This document shows positions 17,796-25,851 of a DNA stretch of 64,000 nt, piece by piece. Source of the stretch: Parvicella sp964387945 (GTDB lineage: Bacteria > Bacteroidota > Bacteroidia > Flavobacteriales_D > Parvicellaceae); contig CAYLYX010000001.1 of the NCBI GenBank assembly GCA_964387945.1, positions 1 to 64,000 of the forward strand, given 5' to 3'. Positions within the stretch are counted from its first letter, which is position 1. Each line of letters opens with the position of its first letter. The translations under genes and the position numbers were made by a program. A model generated the notes under the pieces. That model made no database searches, was not told where the DNA came from, and worked only from the letters and a program-made list of their open reading frames with translations.

Positions 17796-17819
17796 AAAAA
17801 AGGCTCCCATTTGGAAGCC
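17796..17819 (-). terminator. intrinsic terminator after accD
   Basis: On the minus strand GGCTTCC-AAAT-GGGAGCC (seven pairs, one G-U) is followed by a run of six T. It lies 24 bases after the accD stop and closes the fbaB-accD transcript. Confidence 0.75.
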
Positions 17820-17842
17820 CCTCTAAAATATTCTGTCTGAAA

Positions 17843-18685
17843 CTAGTTTTCAAATAATCGAATCACCTGTTCGAGTTTCTCTTTCAACTCTCGTCTATCG
17901 ACTATGAAATCTAAGAAACCATGCTCTAATAAGAATTCTGAAGTTTGGAATCCTTCGGGTAAATCTTTACCTACCGTATCTTTTACTACACGAGGACCGG
18001 CAAAACCAATTAACGCACCGGGCTCTGCAATATTGATATCTCCCAACATCGCAAAAGATGCTGTAATCCCTCCTGTAGTAGGATCAGTCAAGAATGAAAT
18101 GTAAGGCAATCCAGCATCTGATAGTTGCGTTAATCTCGCTGAAGTTTTGGCCATCTGCATCAATGAAAACCCGGCTTCCATCATTCGTGCTCCACCCGAC
18201 TTAGAGATCATCATAAACGGACATTGCTTCTTGATAGCGTATTGAATGGCTCTGGCAATTTTCTCACCAACCACAGACCCCATCGAACCACCGATGAATC
18301 CAAAGTCCATACACGCCACTACGATATCATGACCAGAAGTTTTTCCATAAGCAGTTGCCACCGCATCGTTCAAACCGGTTTTCTTCTTTCCGGCAGCTAT
18401 TCTATCTACGTACTTTTTGGTATCCTCAAACTCCAATGGATCTCCTGAGGAAAGACCTTTATCTAGCTCTTTATATTTCTCATCATCGAAAATGATTTCG
18501 AAATATTCCTTAGATCCAATTCTCTCGTGATATCCCTCTTCTGGAGTTACGTAAAGATTTTCTTCCAACACCTTGGTATCAATAATGTCTCCCGTGGGAG
18601 TCTTGTACCAAAGTCCGTCTGGAGTTTCCTTTTTTTCCTTAGTGGGGGTAACTATTCCTTTCAGTTTTCTTTTAAACCAACTCAT
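17843..18685 (-). CDS. accD: acetyl-CoA carboxylase carboxyltransferase subunit beta, zinc-ribbon cysteines absent
   Basis: 280 residues from MSWFKRK (ATG 18685); an upstream in-frame extension to 18757 overlaps fbaB and is rejected. The crotonase-like carboxyltransferase core is clear: VVACMDFGFIGGSMGSVVGEK, ISKSGGARMMEAG, and DPTTGGITASFAMLGD. Transfers carboxyl from carboxybiotin to acetyl-CoA with AccA. The N-terminal segment that in E. coli AccD has four zinc-binding cysteines here reads LWYKTPTGDIIDTKVLEENL, with none of them; from memory, flavobacterial AccD sequences share this loss. It follows fbaB by 25 bases and ends at a terminator. Confidence 0.92.
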   Translation of the reverse strand: MSWFKRKLKGIVTPTKEKKETPDGLWYKTPTGDIIDTKVLEENLYVTPEEGYHERIGSKEYFEIIFDDEKYKELDKGLSSGDPLEFEDTKKYVDRIAAGKKKTGLNDAVATAYGKTSGHDIVVACMDFGFIGGSMGSVVGEKIARAIQYAIKKQCPFMMISKSGGARMMEAGFSLMQMAKTSARLTQLSDAGLPYISFLTDPTTGGITASFAMLGDINIAEPGALIGFAGPRVVKDTVGKDLPEGFQTSEFLLEHGFLDFIVDRRELKEKLEQVIRLFEN

Positions 18686-18710
18686 AGGCTTAGTTTTTTT
18701 TGTGATGCGC

Positions 18711-19769
18711 TTATGCGATCGTAATTGATTCATCCAAATAAACATCTTGAATGGCATTTAGCAATGCAACACCATCTTTCATGTCTTTTTGGAATGCTTT
18801 TCTTCCAGAGATCAAACCATGACCTCCAGCTCTTTTATTGACTACAGCAGTAGTTACTGCCTGACTTAAATCGGATTGTCCGTCACCAGTAGATGCTCCT
18901 CCAGAATTGATCAACCCGTTTCTACCCATGTAGCAATTCGCTACCTGGTAACGGGTCAAATCAATTGAATTCTCTGTAGTGAGTTCGCTGTAAACTTTTT
19001 TGTGGGTCTTACCAAAACCGATAGCTGTATAACCTCCATTTGTTTCAGGAAGTTTTTGCTTGATAATATCCGCCTGAATCGTTACTCCTAGGTGGTTTGC
19101 CTGAGAAGTAAGGTCAGTAGCTACATGATAATCTACTCCATCTTTCTTGAAAGCACTGTTTCTGGTATAGCACCAAAGAATAGTAGCCATTCCCAACTCG
19201 TGCGCTCTTTCAAATGCAGCTGCCACTTCAATGATTTGTCTATTACTGTCTTCGCTACCAAAGTAAATGGTTGCTCCTACAGCTGCCGCTCCCAAGTTCC
19301 ATGCTTCATCAACGCTTCCAAACATAATTTGGTTGAAGCTCTCTGGATACGTCAACATTTCGTTATGGTTCAACTTAACGATAAACGGAATCTTGTGGGC
19401 ATACTTTCTACTACAAGCAGCCAATACTCCAAACGTAGAAGCCACACCATTACACCCGCCTTCAATCGCTAATTTCACAATATTTTCCGGGTCGAAATAA
19501 ATAGGGTTTGGCGCAAAAGAAGCTCCTCCACTATGCTCAATTCCTTGATCGACTGGAAGAATAGACACGTAACCTGTGTTTGCCAATCTCCCTGTACCGT
19601 ACAACGCCTGTAAATTTCTCAACACCTGAGGAGATCTGTTGGTATTAGCAAAGCTTCTATCTACAAAATCCGCTCCGGGAAGCGTCAGAAGATCCTTGCT
19701 AATGGTCTCACATTTATGGTTCAAAAGTGCTTCGCCATCCGCACCTAAAATTTCGATTGTTTTTGACAT
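18711..19769 (-). CDS. fbaB: class I fructose-bisphosphate aldolase (FbaB/DhnA type)
   Basis: 352 residues resembling the bacterial/archaeal-type class I aldolase: SILPVDQGIEHSGGASFAPNP, IVKLNHNEML, and a C-terminal GLINSGGASTGDG phosphate loop are the visible landmarks. It cleaves fructose-1,6-bisphosphate through a lysine Schiff base; I did not assign the exact lysine. Cytoplasmic. A TAAATTTG box about 32 bases upstream of the ATG should drive it together with accD, linking glycolytic and fatty-acid genes in one transcript. Confidence 0.9.
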   Translation of the reverse strand: MSKTIEILGADGEALLNHKCETISKDLLTLPGADFVDRSFANTNRSPQVLRNLQALYGTGRLANTGYVSILPVDQGIEHSGGASFAPNPIYFDPENIVKLAIEGGCNGVASTFGVLAACSRKYAHKIPFIVKLNHNEMLTYPESFNQIMFGSVDEAWNLGAAAVGATIYFGSEDSNRQIIEVAAAFERAHELGMATILWCYTRNSAFKKDGVDYHVATDLTSQANHLGVTIQADIIKQKLPETNGGYTAIGFGKTHKKVYSELTTENSIDLTRYQVANCYMGRNGLINSGGASTGDGQSDLSQAVTTAVVNKRAGGHGLISGRKAFQKDMKDGVALLNAIQDVYLDESITIA

Positions 19770-19800
19770 TTTTCCCTTAATTTTCCAAAAAGTTAGACGG

Positions 19801-19808
19801 CAAATTTA
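19801..19808 (-). promoter_or_regulatory. -7 box TAAATTTG for fbaB-accD
   Basis: Perfect TAnnTTTG on the minus strand, 32 bases ahead of the fbaB ATG. No TTG at the expected -33 distance. Confidence 0.45.
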
Positions 19809-19869
19809 CGATTTTTTTGAAACGAGACTTGGGATTGTCGAGGAATATAAATCAATTGTTGAAAAGCCA

Positions 19870-20847
19870 CTATCCCCCTATCGATATCATGGAACGATGA
19901 TCGTGGATGGAATTCGGATTTTGAAAATCAACACCTCCATTTTTCTGGTGTTTGCTTCGAATTGAGTGTTCGATAAGCGGTACAATGTTTTTTCCGTTTC
20001 TTAAGGGAGTTAAGAGATCGGTTTCATCGGCTGAAAAAAGGCAGTTTTTGATGTGTCCATCTGCCGTCAATCGAATCCGGTTGCAGCCTCCACAAAATGA
20101 ATGCGTCATGGTACTGATAAACCCGAATTTCCCTTTTGCTCCTGCTAGCTGAAAGTTCCTTGCGATATAATTCTTTTCTAGAGGAAGTTTCTTTACTTCT
20201 TCTCTTCCAAACATATCATAAATCTTATCAAGCAACCGTACTTCTGAGATTACTTTTTCCCAGTTCCATTGGTTACCATCAAACGGCATAAACTCAATGA
20301 ATCGAACGTCAACTGGAAGTTCTTTGGTGAGTTGGACAAAATCGAGCACTTCATCTTCATTAAAACCCTTCATCACCACCATGTTCAGCTTTACTTCAAA
20401 ACCCCTATCTACTGCCTCGTGGATTGCTTCCCAAACCTTTCCAAAACCTTTTCTCCGGGTGATACTGTTGAACTTAGTCTCATCTAGGGTGTCGATTGAA
20501 ATGTTGATTTTTTTTACGCCTGCGGCTGTCAGTTCATCAAAATAGCCTTCTAAAAGAATGGCATTGGTGGTTATACTTAGTTCCACTGGAAGGGTAGACA
20601 ACCTATTTAACACCTCTGAAAAGCCCTTAAAAACAAGCGGTTCACCTCCTGTCAATCGAATTTTGGTTACGCCCAATTTCACGAACTCAGCGGCTAGCGC
20701 ATAGACTTCATCTACGTTCATATACGCAACTGATGGACGTAAATCTACACCATCCGCTGGCATGCAATAGGTGCACCTAAGGTTGCATTTTTCGGTAAGT
20801 GAAATGCGTAAGTAGCTATGTTCTCTGCCGTAATTGTCCTTTAGCAT
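19870..20847 (-). CDS. moaA: GTP 3',8-cyclase (molybdenum cofactor synthesis)
   Basis: Radical-SAM enzyme making 3',8-cyclo-GTP in the first step of molybdopterin synthesis. The N-terminal cluster motif is C21-x3-C25-x2-C28; the C-terminal cluster is C252-x2-C255-x13-C269 (FCGGCNRIRLTADGHIKNC), and the protein ends in the conserved Gly-Gly (MISIGG). 325 residues is normal. The start follows the stop of the barrel gene by eight bases, so it appears to be the third gene of an operon with an S8 protease and a beta-barrel, with no other moa gene in view. Confidence 0.94.
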   Translation of the reverse strand: MLKDNYGREHSYLRISLTEKCNLRCTYCMPADGVDLRPSVAYMNVDEVYALAAEFVKLGVTKIRLTGGEPLVFKGFSEVLNRLSTLPVELSITTNAILLEGYFDELTAAGVKKINISIDTLDETKFNSITRRKGFGKVWEAIHEAVDRGFEVKLNMVVMKGFNEDEVLDFVQLTKELPVDVRFIEFMPFDGNQWNWEKVISEVRLLDKIYDMFGREEVKKLPLEKNYIARNFQLAGAKGKFGFISTMTHSFCGGCNRIRLTADGHIKNCLFSADETDLLTPLRNGKNIVPLIEHSIRSKHQKNGGVDFQNPNSIHDHRSMISIGG

Positions 20848-20855
20848 ATTGCCAA

Positions 20856-21605
20856 TTAGATATTTCCGGGGAAGAAGTTTAATCCTACGACAAATCGAGG
20901 CAATTCCTTAATGTTGTTTTCCTGAGCTTTATTGTTGAAGTAGTTGGCTACTCGATACTTGGCAAAAAGACACCAATTCGTCCTTCCAAAACGAACCATT
21001 CCTCCATAGTCCCATTTGTTGAAGAAATCAATTTTACTTAACGAGACTTTGATATTATCTGCATAGGTAGACTGTGTATCATTGTAGGAGGCATTAAACC
21101 TTCTAAAAATGAGATAATCTCCATAGGCACCAAGCGACAAATAAGCTCCCAATTGATTCCCTCGTTTTACTTTAAAGTTGAACTGATAACTCCATGCCAA
21201 TCCAGCTTTGATTAGCCAATACTTTGCTTTTTTGATATCCGCATTATCTACTGGAATTCCAATATCATCGTCCTTCTTGAAGTTCAAACGATGTTGCTCA
21301 TATCCAATTTCAAAATCCAAAATCCTCGCAATGAATGGATTGTAATTTTTGTAATAGCGTGTTCCTGAAGAAAAGGTAAAACTATTCCCAAACTTCACGG
21401 GAGGAAGCGTATCGTTCTCATGATCATAGCCTCCCACTACAAAACCGATTCCTGTGTAAGGATGTGTAAAAAACCTCCGATTGGGACCAAAATCATCGTC
21501 ATCATCGTCTAGCTGATCTGGAACGGACTGCTTTAAAATAATGGTTTGCGCATGGAACGAAACACCACCAAAAACTAATATGATCAGAACAAAAAACTTA
21601 CTCAT
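20856..21605 (-). CDS. outer-membrane beta-barrel-like hypothetical protein
   Basis: 249 residues from ATG 21605, beginning MSKFFVLIILVFGGVSFHAQ (signal peptide). After an acidic stretch of six Asp (QLDDDDDDFGP), the sequence alternates amphipathic strands with Tyr/Gly/Asn-rich turns (for example GAYLSLGAYGDYLIF, WDYGGMVRFGRTNW), as in eight- to twelve-strand porin-family barrels. The start overlaps the end of the protease gene (GAGCATGAGTAA), indicating translational coupling. No specific function recognised. The longer frame to 21695 lies inside the protease gene and is rejected. Confidence 0.75.
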   Translation of the reverse strand: MSKFFVLIILVFGGVSFHAQTIILKQSVPDQLDDDDDDFGPNRRFFTHPYTGIGFVVGGYDHENDTLPPVKFGNSFTFSSGTRYYKNYNPFIARILDFEIGYEQHRLNFKKDDDIGIPVDNADIKKAKYWLIKAGLAWSYQFNFKVKRGNQLGAYLSLGAYGDYLIFRRFNASYNDTQSTYADNIKVSLSKIDFFNKWDYGGMVRFGRTNWCLFAKYRVANYFNNKAQENNIKELPRFVVGLNFFPGNI

Positions 21606-23343
21606 GCTCCACCTCCTCTTGTCCATCATTGATTCTACGTTCGTTTCTTCGTTCCTCATCTTCTTCATCGACCTTCTCTTTCTTGGGGATTTCAACTTTC
21701 AGTTCAAGCACATTTCCCTTGTACCAAACCCGCAGCATTTGCCCTTCATATTCATCAACAGAAAGTTTCAGCACATCCAATTGTCGAGGTGCTACCAGCG
21801 CATACTCGGTCAATACACCTTCATCCTCTGTATGATAATAAACATAGTTTGGCAAAGCCTTTCTGGGTGATGAATCGTCTGATATGAAGGCATCAGGAAT
21901 GTGTAAGTATTTTGGCGATCTGTCAAATAAAAAACGTGAATGGTAATTGATCACCACCTCATCATTGAGCAGAAAATGATTTGTATCGATGTGAATAATC
22001 AGGGAATCATCCTTAAACTCATACGTTAAGGCTTCATCTGAGATCTTTCTCTTATTAAACAGGTTTGCCGCATTGGGAACACCATAACCATGGGCATAAT
22101 CAAAGTACGGATACAAATGTCCTGACTCTTCAATTTTTTGATGAATTTCCATTACTGTCAAATCAGGATATAATTGCATGACACAGGCTGCGTATCCCGC
22201 CATCAATGGACTAGCAAATGATGTTCCTTGTGTTTCTGAGAGTTTACCTTTTCCATTGGCTGCAATCACATGACCAAATGCACTAACGTTAGGCTTCATA
22301 CGCATATCGGCAGTAGGTCCGTAAGAACTAAACGAAGTGTGAATTCCTGTCCAGGGATTAATTCCCCCAACCGTTAGCACGCTATCCGCGTCAGCTGGCG
22401 CTCCCACATATTTCCAATAACCATCACCATCGTTACCTGCTGCATTCACTACTAGGATTCCTTTGCTTGCAGCCATATTTGCAGCTCTAGAAATAAGTGC
22501 AGTTTGGCCGTCCATGTCTTCTTTAAAGTAAAGTGAAGTAGTGTATCCCAACGAACTGTTGATGATATCTGCTCCATTTTTATCCGCCCACTCAACTGCC
22601 ATGAGCCAATCCTCTTCTTCGCTTAAGCCTTCCTTAAAGATCAACTCTGTTCGTGCTAAAAGAAACTCTGCATCCGTTGCCATTCCGATGTCTACACCAT
22701 CCTCTGTTCTTCCTCCTACACAACTCAACACAGCAGCCCCATGACTATTAAAACGATAAACGTCTGGTCTGTTTTTATGAAAGTCCCAAGTTCCTTTTAT
22801 TTTACCTCTTAAATGTTCAAACTCTTCTGCGTAATCTACACTTGGAAAACCTGCATCGATAATACATACTCGCACCCCCTTCCCAGTAATCTCATTTTTC
22901 TTGAATGCACTCGCTCCTAACCACTTAGTTTGTTCTTTTAGCAAGAGTTTCTCTCCATTCTTGAGGTCGCCATATTTGAACTCCTCTGCCAGAAAAGCTT
23001 TACTCATCATCGGAGATACCTTCTTAACGAAAGGCAATTCGCTTACCGCAAGGAGTTGATCGTTTGTGAGGATACACGCCATGGCATTAAACCATCTAGA
23101 ATGACCTGTAACTGTATCCGCCAAAGCGGTTACTTGCTTGAAATAATCTAACCTCAGTGGTTTATCGGTTTCTTGATAAACAGAAACGTTATGCCTTATT
23201 CTACGATCAATTGCCTTTTGATCGAAATAAGTGTAGGGATCAAATTCAACTCCTTCTTTATCTGACAGAAACACCCAATACTTTTGTTGAGCAAATTGCG
23301 CAGCAGCAATAAAGAAAAAAGAAACCAACAGAAAATACCTCAT
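21598..23343 (-). CDS. exported S8 (subtilisin-like) serine protease
   Basis: 581 residues starting MRYFLLVSFFFIAAAQFAQQ (signal peptide). The catalytic triad is readable: D163 in VCIIDAGF, H201 in NSHGAAVLS and S375 in GTSFASPLMAG, with the oxyanion Asn in NAAGNDG. An N-terminal region of about 120 residues may act as a prodomain; the C-terminal 150 residues are a beta-rich domain and a very acidic/Arg-rich tail (KKEKVDEEDEERRNERR). No T9SS sorting domain is visible. It overlaps the downstream barrel gene. Substrates are unknown. Confidence 0.87.
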   Translation of the reverse strand: MRYFLLVSFFFIAAAQFAQQKYWVFLSDKEGVEFDPYTYFDQKAIDRRIRHNVSVYQETDKPLRLDYFKQVTALADTVTGHSRWFNAMACILTNDQLLAVSELPFVKKVSPMMSKAFLAEEFKYGDLKNGEKLLLKEQTKWLGASAFKKNEITGKGVRVCIIDAGFPSVDYAEEFEHLRGKIKGTWDFHKNRPDVYRFNSHGAAVLSCVGGRTEDGVDIGMATDAEFLLARTELIFKEGLSEEEDWLMAVEWADKNGADIINSSLGYTTSLYFKEDMDGQTALISRAANMAASKGILVVNAAGNDGDGYWKYVGAPADADSVLTVGGINPWTGIHTSFSSYGPTADMRMKPNVSAFGHVIAANGKGKLSETQGTSFASPLMAGYAACVMQLYPDLTVMEIHQKIEESGHLYPYFDYAHGYGVPNAANLFNKRKISDEALTYEFKDDSLIIHIDTNHFLLNDEVVINYHSRFLFDRSPKYLHIPDAFISDDSSPRKALPNYVYYHTEDEGVLTEYALVAPRQLDVLKLSVDEYEGQMLRVWYKGNVLELKVEIPKKEKVDEEDEERRNERRINDGQEEVEHE

Positions 23344-23413
23344 CCTTCGATCCGATTGTTGAAACGTGAAATTAGTCAAAATGCAGCAAATTGACGATTT
23401 ATTCAGGTTTTAC

Positions 23414-24295
23414 TTATGACTTTTTCATTTTACTGATTATCCATGAAGAAAGTTTCACAATTCCCACCATAATTATACCAACAACAATTCCCATGGTAAA
23501 TTCAGCAAGAACGGCTGGCCAAGCATGGAGCAAGTCATGAATAAAATCTACGTAATGCACAAAAAGCCCTCCAGAAACTAACATTAAAGCTATGGTACCC
23601 AGCACACCAATCGACTTAATGACCCAGGGCAGTGCTTTGATTAGAAAACGACCCGTTCGAATTTTTGACTTTAGGTTTTGTCGGATTCCATTAGCTACCA
23701 ATTTGAATCCAAAATCATCCATTCTTACGATCAAGCCTACAATTCCATATACTCCTACTGTCGCCAAAAGGGCTATGATGGAAACTACAATAATCTGAGT
23801 TCCTATTGATTCATCGACAACTGTACCGAGCGCAATGATGACAATTTCGACTGATAAAATAAAGTCTGTAATGATGGCCGATTTAATCTTTGACTTCTCG
23901 AACTCCATCACCTCTTCTTTCGACATCTCTACCAGCTTCTCATCCTTACTTTCGTGCTGATGCGGAAAAACATACTCCAATATTTTCTCCATGCCTTCAA
24001 ACGCTAAGTAGCAACCCCCTATTAGCAGAATCACCACAATGGTCCAAGGCAAGAAGAAGCTAAGCAAAAATGCTACAGGAAGGATAATCAGTTTATTAAT
24101 GAGTGAGCCTTTTGCAATAGCCCAAAGTACTGGAAGTTCCCTTTCTGACACGAAACCGGATGCTTTCTCGGCATTAACAGCCAAATCATCTCCCAAAATA
24201 CCTGCTGTTTTCTTTCCAGCTATCTTCCCCATGGTTGCCACATCATTCATGAGGGTAGCTATATCATCTAGAAGTACAAAGAAGCCCGAGGCCAT
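23414..24295 (-). CDS. DUF808 (YedI-family) inner-membrane protein
   Basis: 293 residues matching the DUF808/YedI family: the start MASGFFVLLDDIATLMNDVA and the segment GKKTAGILGDDLAVNAEKASG are characteristic, followed by six or more hydrophobic helices. Family function is not established. A TATATTTG box 17 bases ahead of the ATG and the terminator hairpin of the preceding gene isolate it as a single-gene unit. Confidence 0.87.
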   Translation of the reverse strand: MASGFFVLLDDIATLMNDVATMGKIAGKKTAGILGDDLAVNAEKASGFVSERELPVLWAIAKGSLINKLIILPVAFLLSFFLPWTIVVILLIGGCYLAFEGMEKILEYVFPHQHESKDEKLVEMSKEEVMEFEKSKIKSAIITDFILSVEIVIIALGTVVDESIGTQIIVVSIIALLATVGVYGIVGLIVRMDDFGFKLVANGIRQNLKSKIRTGRFLIKALPWVIKSIGVLGTIALMLVSGGLFVHYVDFIHDLLHAWPAVLAEFTMGIVVGIIMVGIVKLSSWIISKMKKS

Positions 24296-24311
24296 AGGTT
24301 TGATTTTGGTG

Positions 24312-24319
24312 CAAATATA
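24312..24319 (-). promoter_or_regulatory. -7 box TATATTTG for the DUF808 gene
   Basis: Perfect TAnnTTTG on the minus strand between the upstream terminator and the ATG at 24295. Confidence 0.45.
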
Positions 24320-24328
24320 CTAAACAAA

Positions 24329-24361
24329 GAAAGGGGGACGTATGAAAACCGTCCCCCTTTC
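24329..24361 (-). terminator. strong hairpin after the M43 metalloprotease gene
   Basis: GAAAGGGGGACG (24329-24340) is perfectly complementary to CGTCCCCCTTTC (24350-24361) around a nine-base loop; the minus-strand transcript continues with a T-rich run (CTTTCTTTGTTT). Confidence 0.8.
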
Positions 24362-24382
24362 TAACCTAAAATATGAGTTGTT

Positions 24383-25687
24383 TCACTCCTTGATAAAAGA
24401 TTTTTTGATGATCATATCATTAGATTGATAAGAGACAATGTACATCCCTTTTGCCCAAGTAGCACAATCAATTCGTGTTAATTCGTTTGACTGATCCAAC
24501 TGAAGCAGTAACCTTCCAAAACTATCGTACACCCTCAACATCCCTTTTGATTCGGGCAGATAAATGTTGATCATTTCTTTTGCTGGATTAGGATATAATC
24601 CGAACTCCAATGTAGATTCCTCCACACTTGCCATGTCATCCAGTAGTCCTACACGTTCGTTTTCTAACACTCCTCTCATGTGCATGGCCTGCTCAACCGT
24701 AAACATATTCTTACACGTTTCAGCAGAATAATCCATATGGTTCTCAATCAAATCGGGCATATCATTTGGATCAGGTTGTCCGCCTACACTATCAATACAT
24801 GTATTTAGAGTCGCATCACAATTGAATTCACTTTGGTAGCCTTGGTTAGGTGTATCTGAGATTCCATCATCTGCACCACAGGACTCACCTCCCAACAATC
24901 CTCCTCCATCACCCCAGATGTGTCGAAGACCTAGATAATGTCCTACTTCATGAACTGCTGTTCTTCCTACTAAATCAAAGTTACCTCCACCTTGTGGATT
25001 GGGATAAACATTAGGATTGTTATTTCCAACCGTTCGATAATCTAGCACTACCCCATCCAACTCTGGACTTGGAGCTGCGCTTCCACTAGGCCAATTGGAC
25101 AATCCCGCTGGAGGATAGGCATATCCAAACAGAGCTCCAAAGGTATTCTCTAGTTTACACACCCAAATATTTACAAAATGTTCTGTATCCCAGGCATCGC
25201 TTCCACCCTCTGAAGTTTGCTTTACTTCATCTGGCATTCCTGCAAAACCAAGCGCAAACGTTGCTGTAGTTGACACTCTTTCGATGCTCACTAAATTGAA
25301 GTGAATATGCGGATTTCCTGCAATCGGTTCAAAAATGCTTCTTAAGTTGACGCTGTCTGCATTCATTCGGTTGTAATCTTCATTCAGGATATCCATTTGA
25401 TTGTAAATTACTGAATCAGGAATATTAATTTCTGGTGCGCTGTAAACTACGTGTACCACTACATTCACTTCATGCACTTGCCCGCTCTTGTTAGAAAACT
25501 GATGGGCATTGTCAAATGAGTTTTGAACGGCTTGTTTAAATCCAGGATAGTTGTATTCCATCACGTCCTCAACTAGTTTTGAGTCGTTGATAACTCCTGT
25601 ATTTCCCATCACATAGTCTGCAGGGTTCTGAGCACAGAATGCTCCTATAGTTCCAAAAAATAAAGCTGAAAGTAAATGTTTTTTCAT
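24383..25687 (-). CDS. secreted M43-family zinc metalloprotease with T9SS sorting domain
   Basis: 434 residues from ATG 25687 (MKKHLLSALFFGTIGAFCAQ signal peptide). The zinc site HEVGHYLGLRH spans H246-H256, the extended HExxHxxGxxH motif of pappalysin-like (M43) proteases, followed by HIWGDGGG and several cysteines. The last ~75 residues (LYPNPAKEMINIYLPES ... GMYIVSYQ ... KSFIKE) are a type-A T9SS C-terminal signal, so the enzyme is probably secreted or anchored at the cell surface after signal removal. In-frame codons to 25753 are upstream padding without a signal peptide. Followed by a strong terminator. Confidence 0.9.
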   Translation of the reverse strand: MKKHLLSALFFGTIGAFCAQNPADYVMGNTGVINDSKLVEDVMEYNYPGFKQAVQNSFDNAHQFSNKSGQVHEVNVVVHVVYSAPEINIPDSVIYNQMDILNEDYNRMNADSVNLRSIFEPIAGNPHIHFNLVSIERVSTTATFALGFAGMPDEVKQTSEGGSDAWDTEHFVNIWVCKLENTFGALFGYAYPPAGLSNWPSGSAAPSPELDGVVLDYRTVGNNNPNVYPNPQGGGNFDLVGRTAVHEVGHYLGLRHIWGDGGGLLGGESCGADDGISDTPNQGYQSEFNCDATLNTCIDSVGGQPDPNDMPDLIENHMDYSAETCKNMFTVEQAMHMRGVLENERVGLLDDMASVEESTLEFGLYPNPAKEMINIYLPESKGMLRVYDSFGRLLLQLDQSNELTRIDCATWAKGMYIVSYQSNDMIIKKSFIKE

Positions 25688-25796
25688 CGTCATGAATTTC
25701 AATAGGTTTGTCATAAGAATGCACCAACTCAACATTGGTTGTCTTTGATTCATCCAAATCCATGAGTGGTTAATATGCTATTTTAACGGAAACAAA

Positions 25797-25832
25797 AAAC
25801 AGCCCGATCGACAAAATGTGATCGGGCTGTTT
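25797..25832 (-). terminator. intrinsic terminator of the efflux operon
   Basis: AAACAGCCCGATC (25797-25809) pairs with GATCGGGCTGTTT (25820-25832) around a ten-base loop. It lies 20 bases beyond the RND stop on the minus strand; the 3' side there continues into TTTTTTG-type sequence (AAACA AAAAA on plus). Confidence 0.8.
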
Positions 25833-25851
25833 ACTTTTTTGAATGTTTAAC

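Noticed and set aside
17781..17810. Upstream extension of the lipoprotein gene at 17076-17780
   Set aside because: It crosses the accD terminator and removes the signal peptide from the N-terminus.
18686..18757. Upstream extension of accD
   Set aside because: It overlaps fbaB and has no relation to the AccD family N-terminus.
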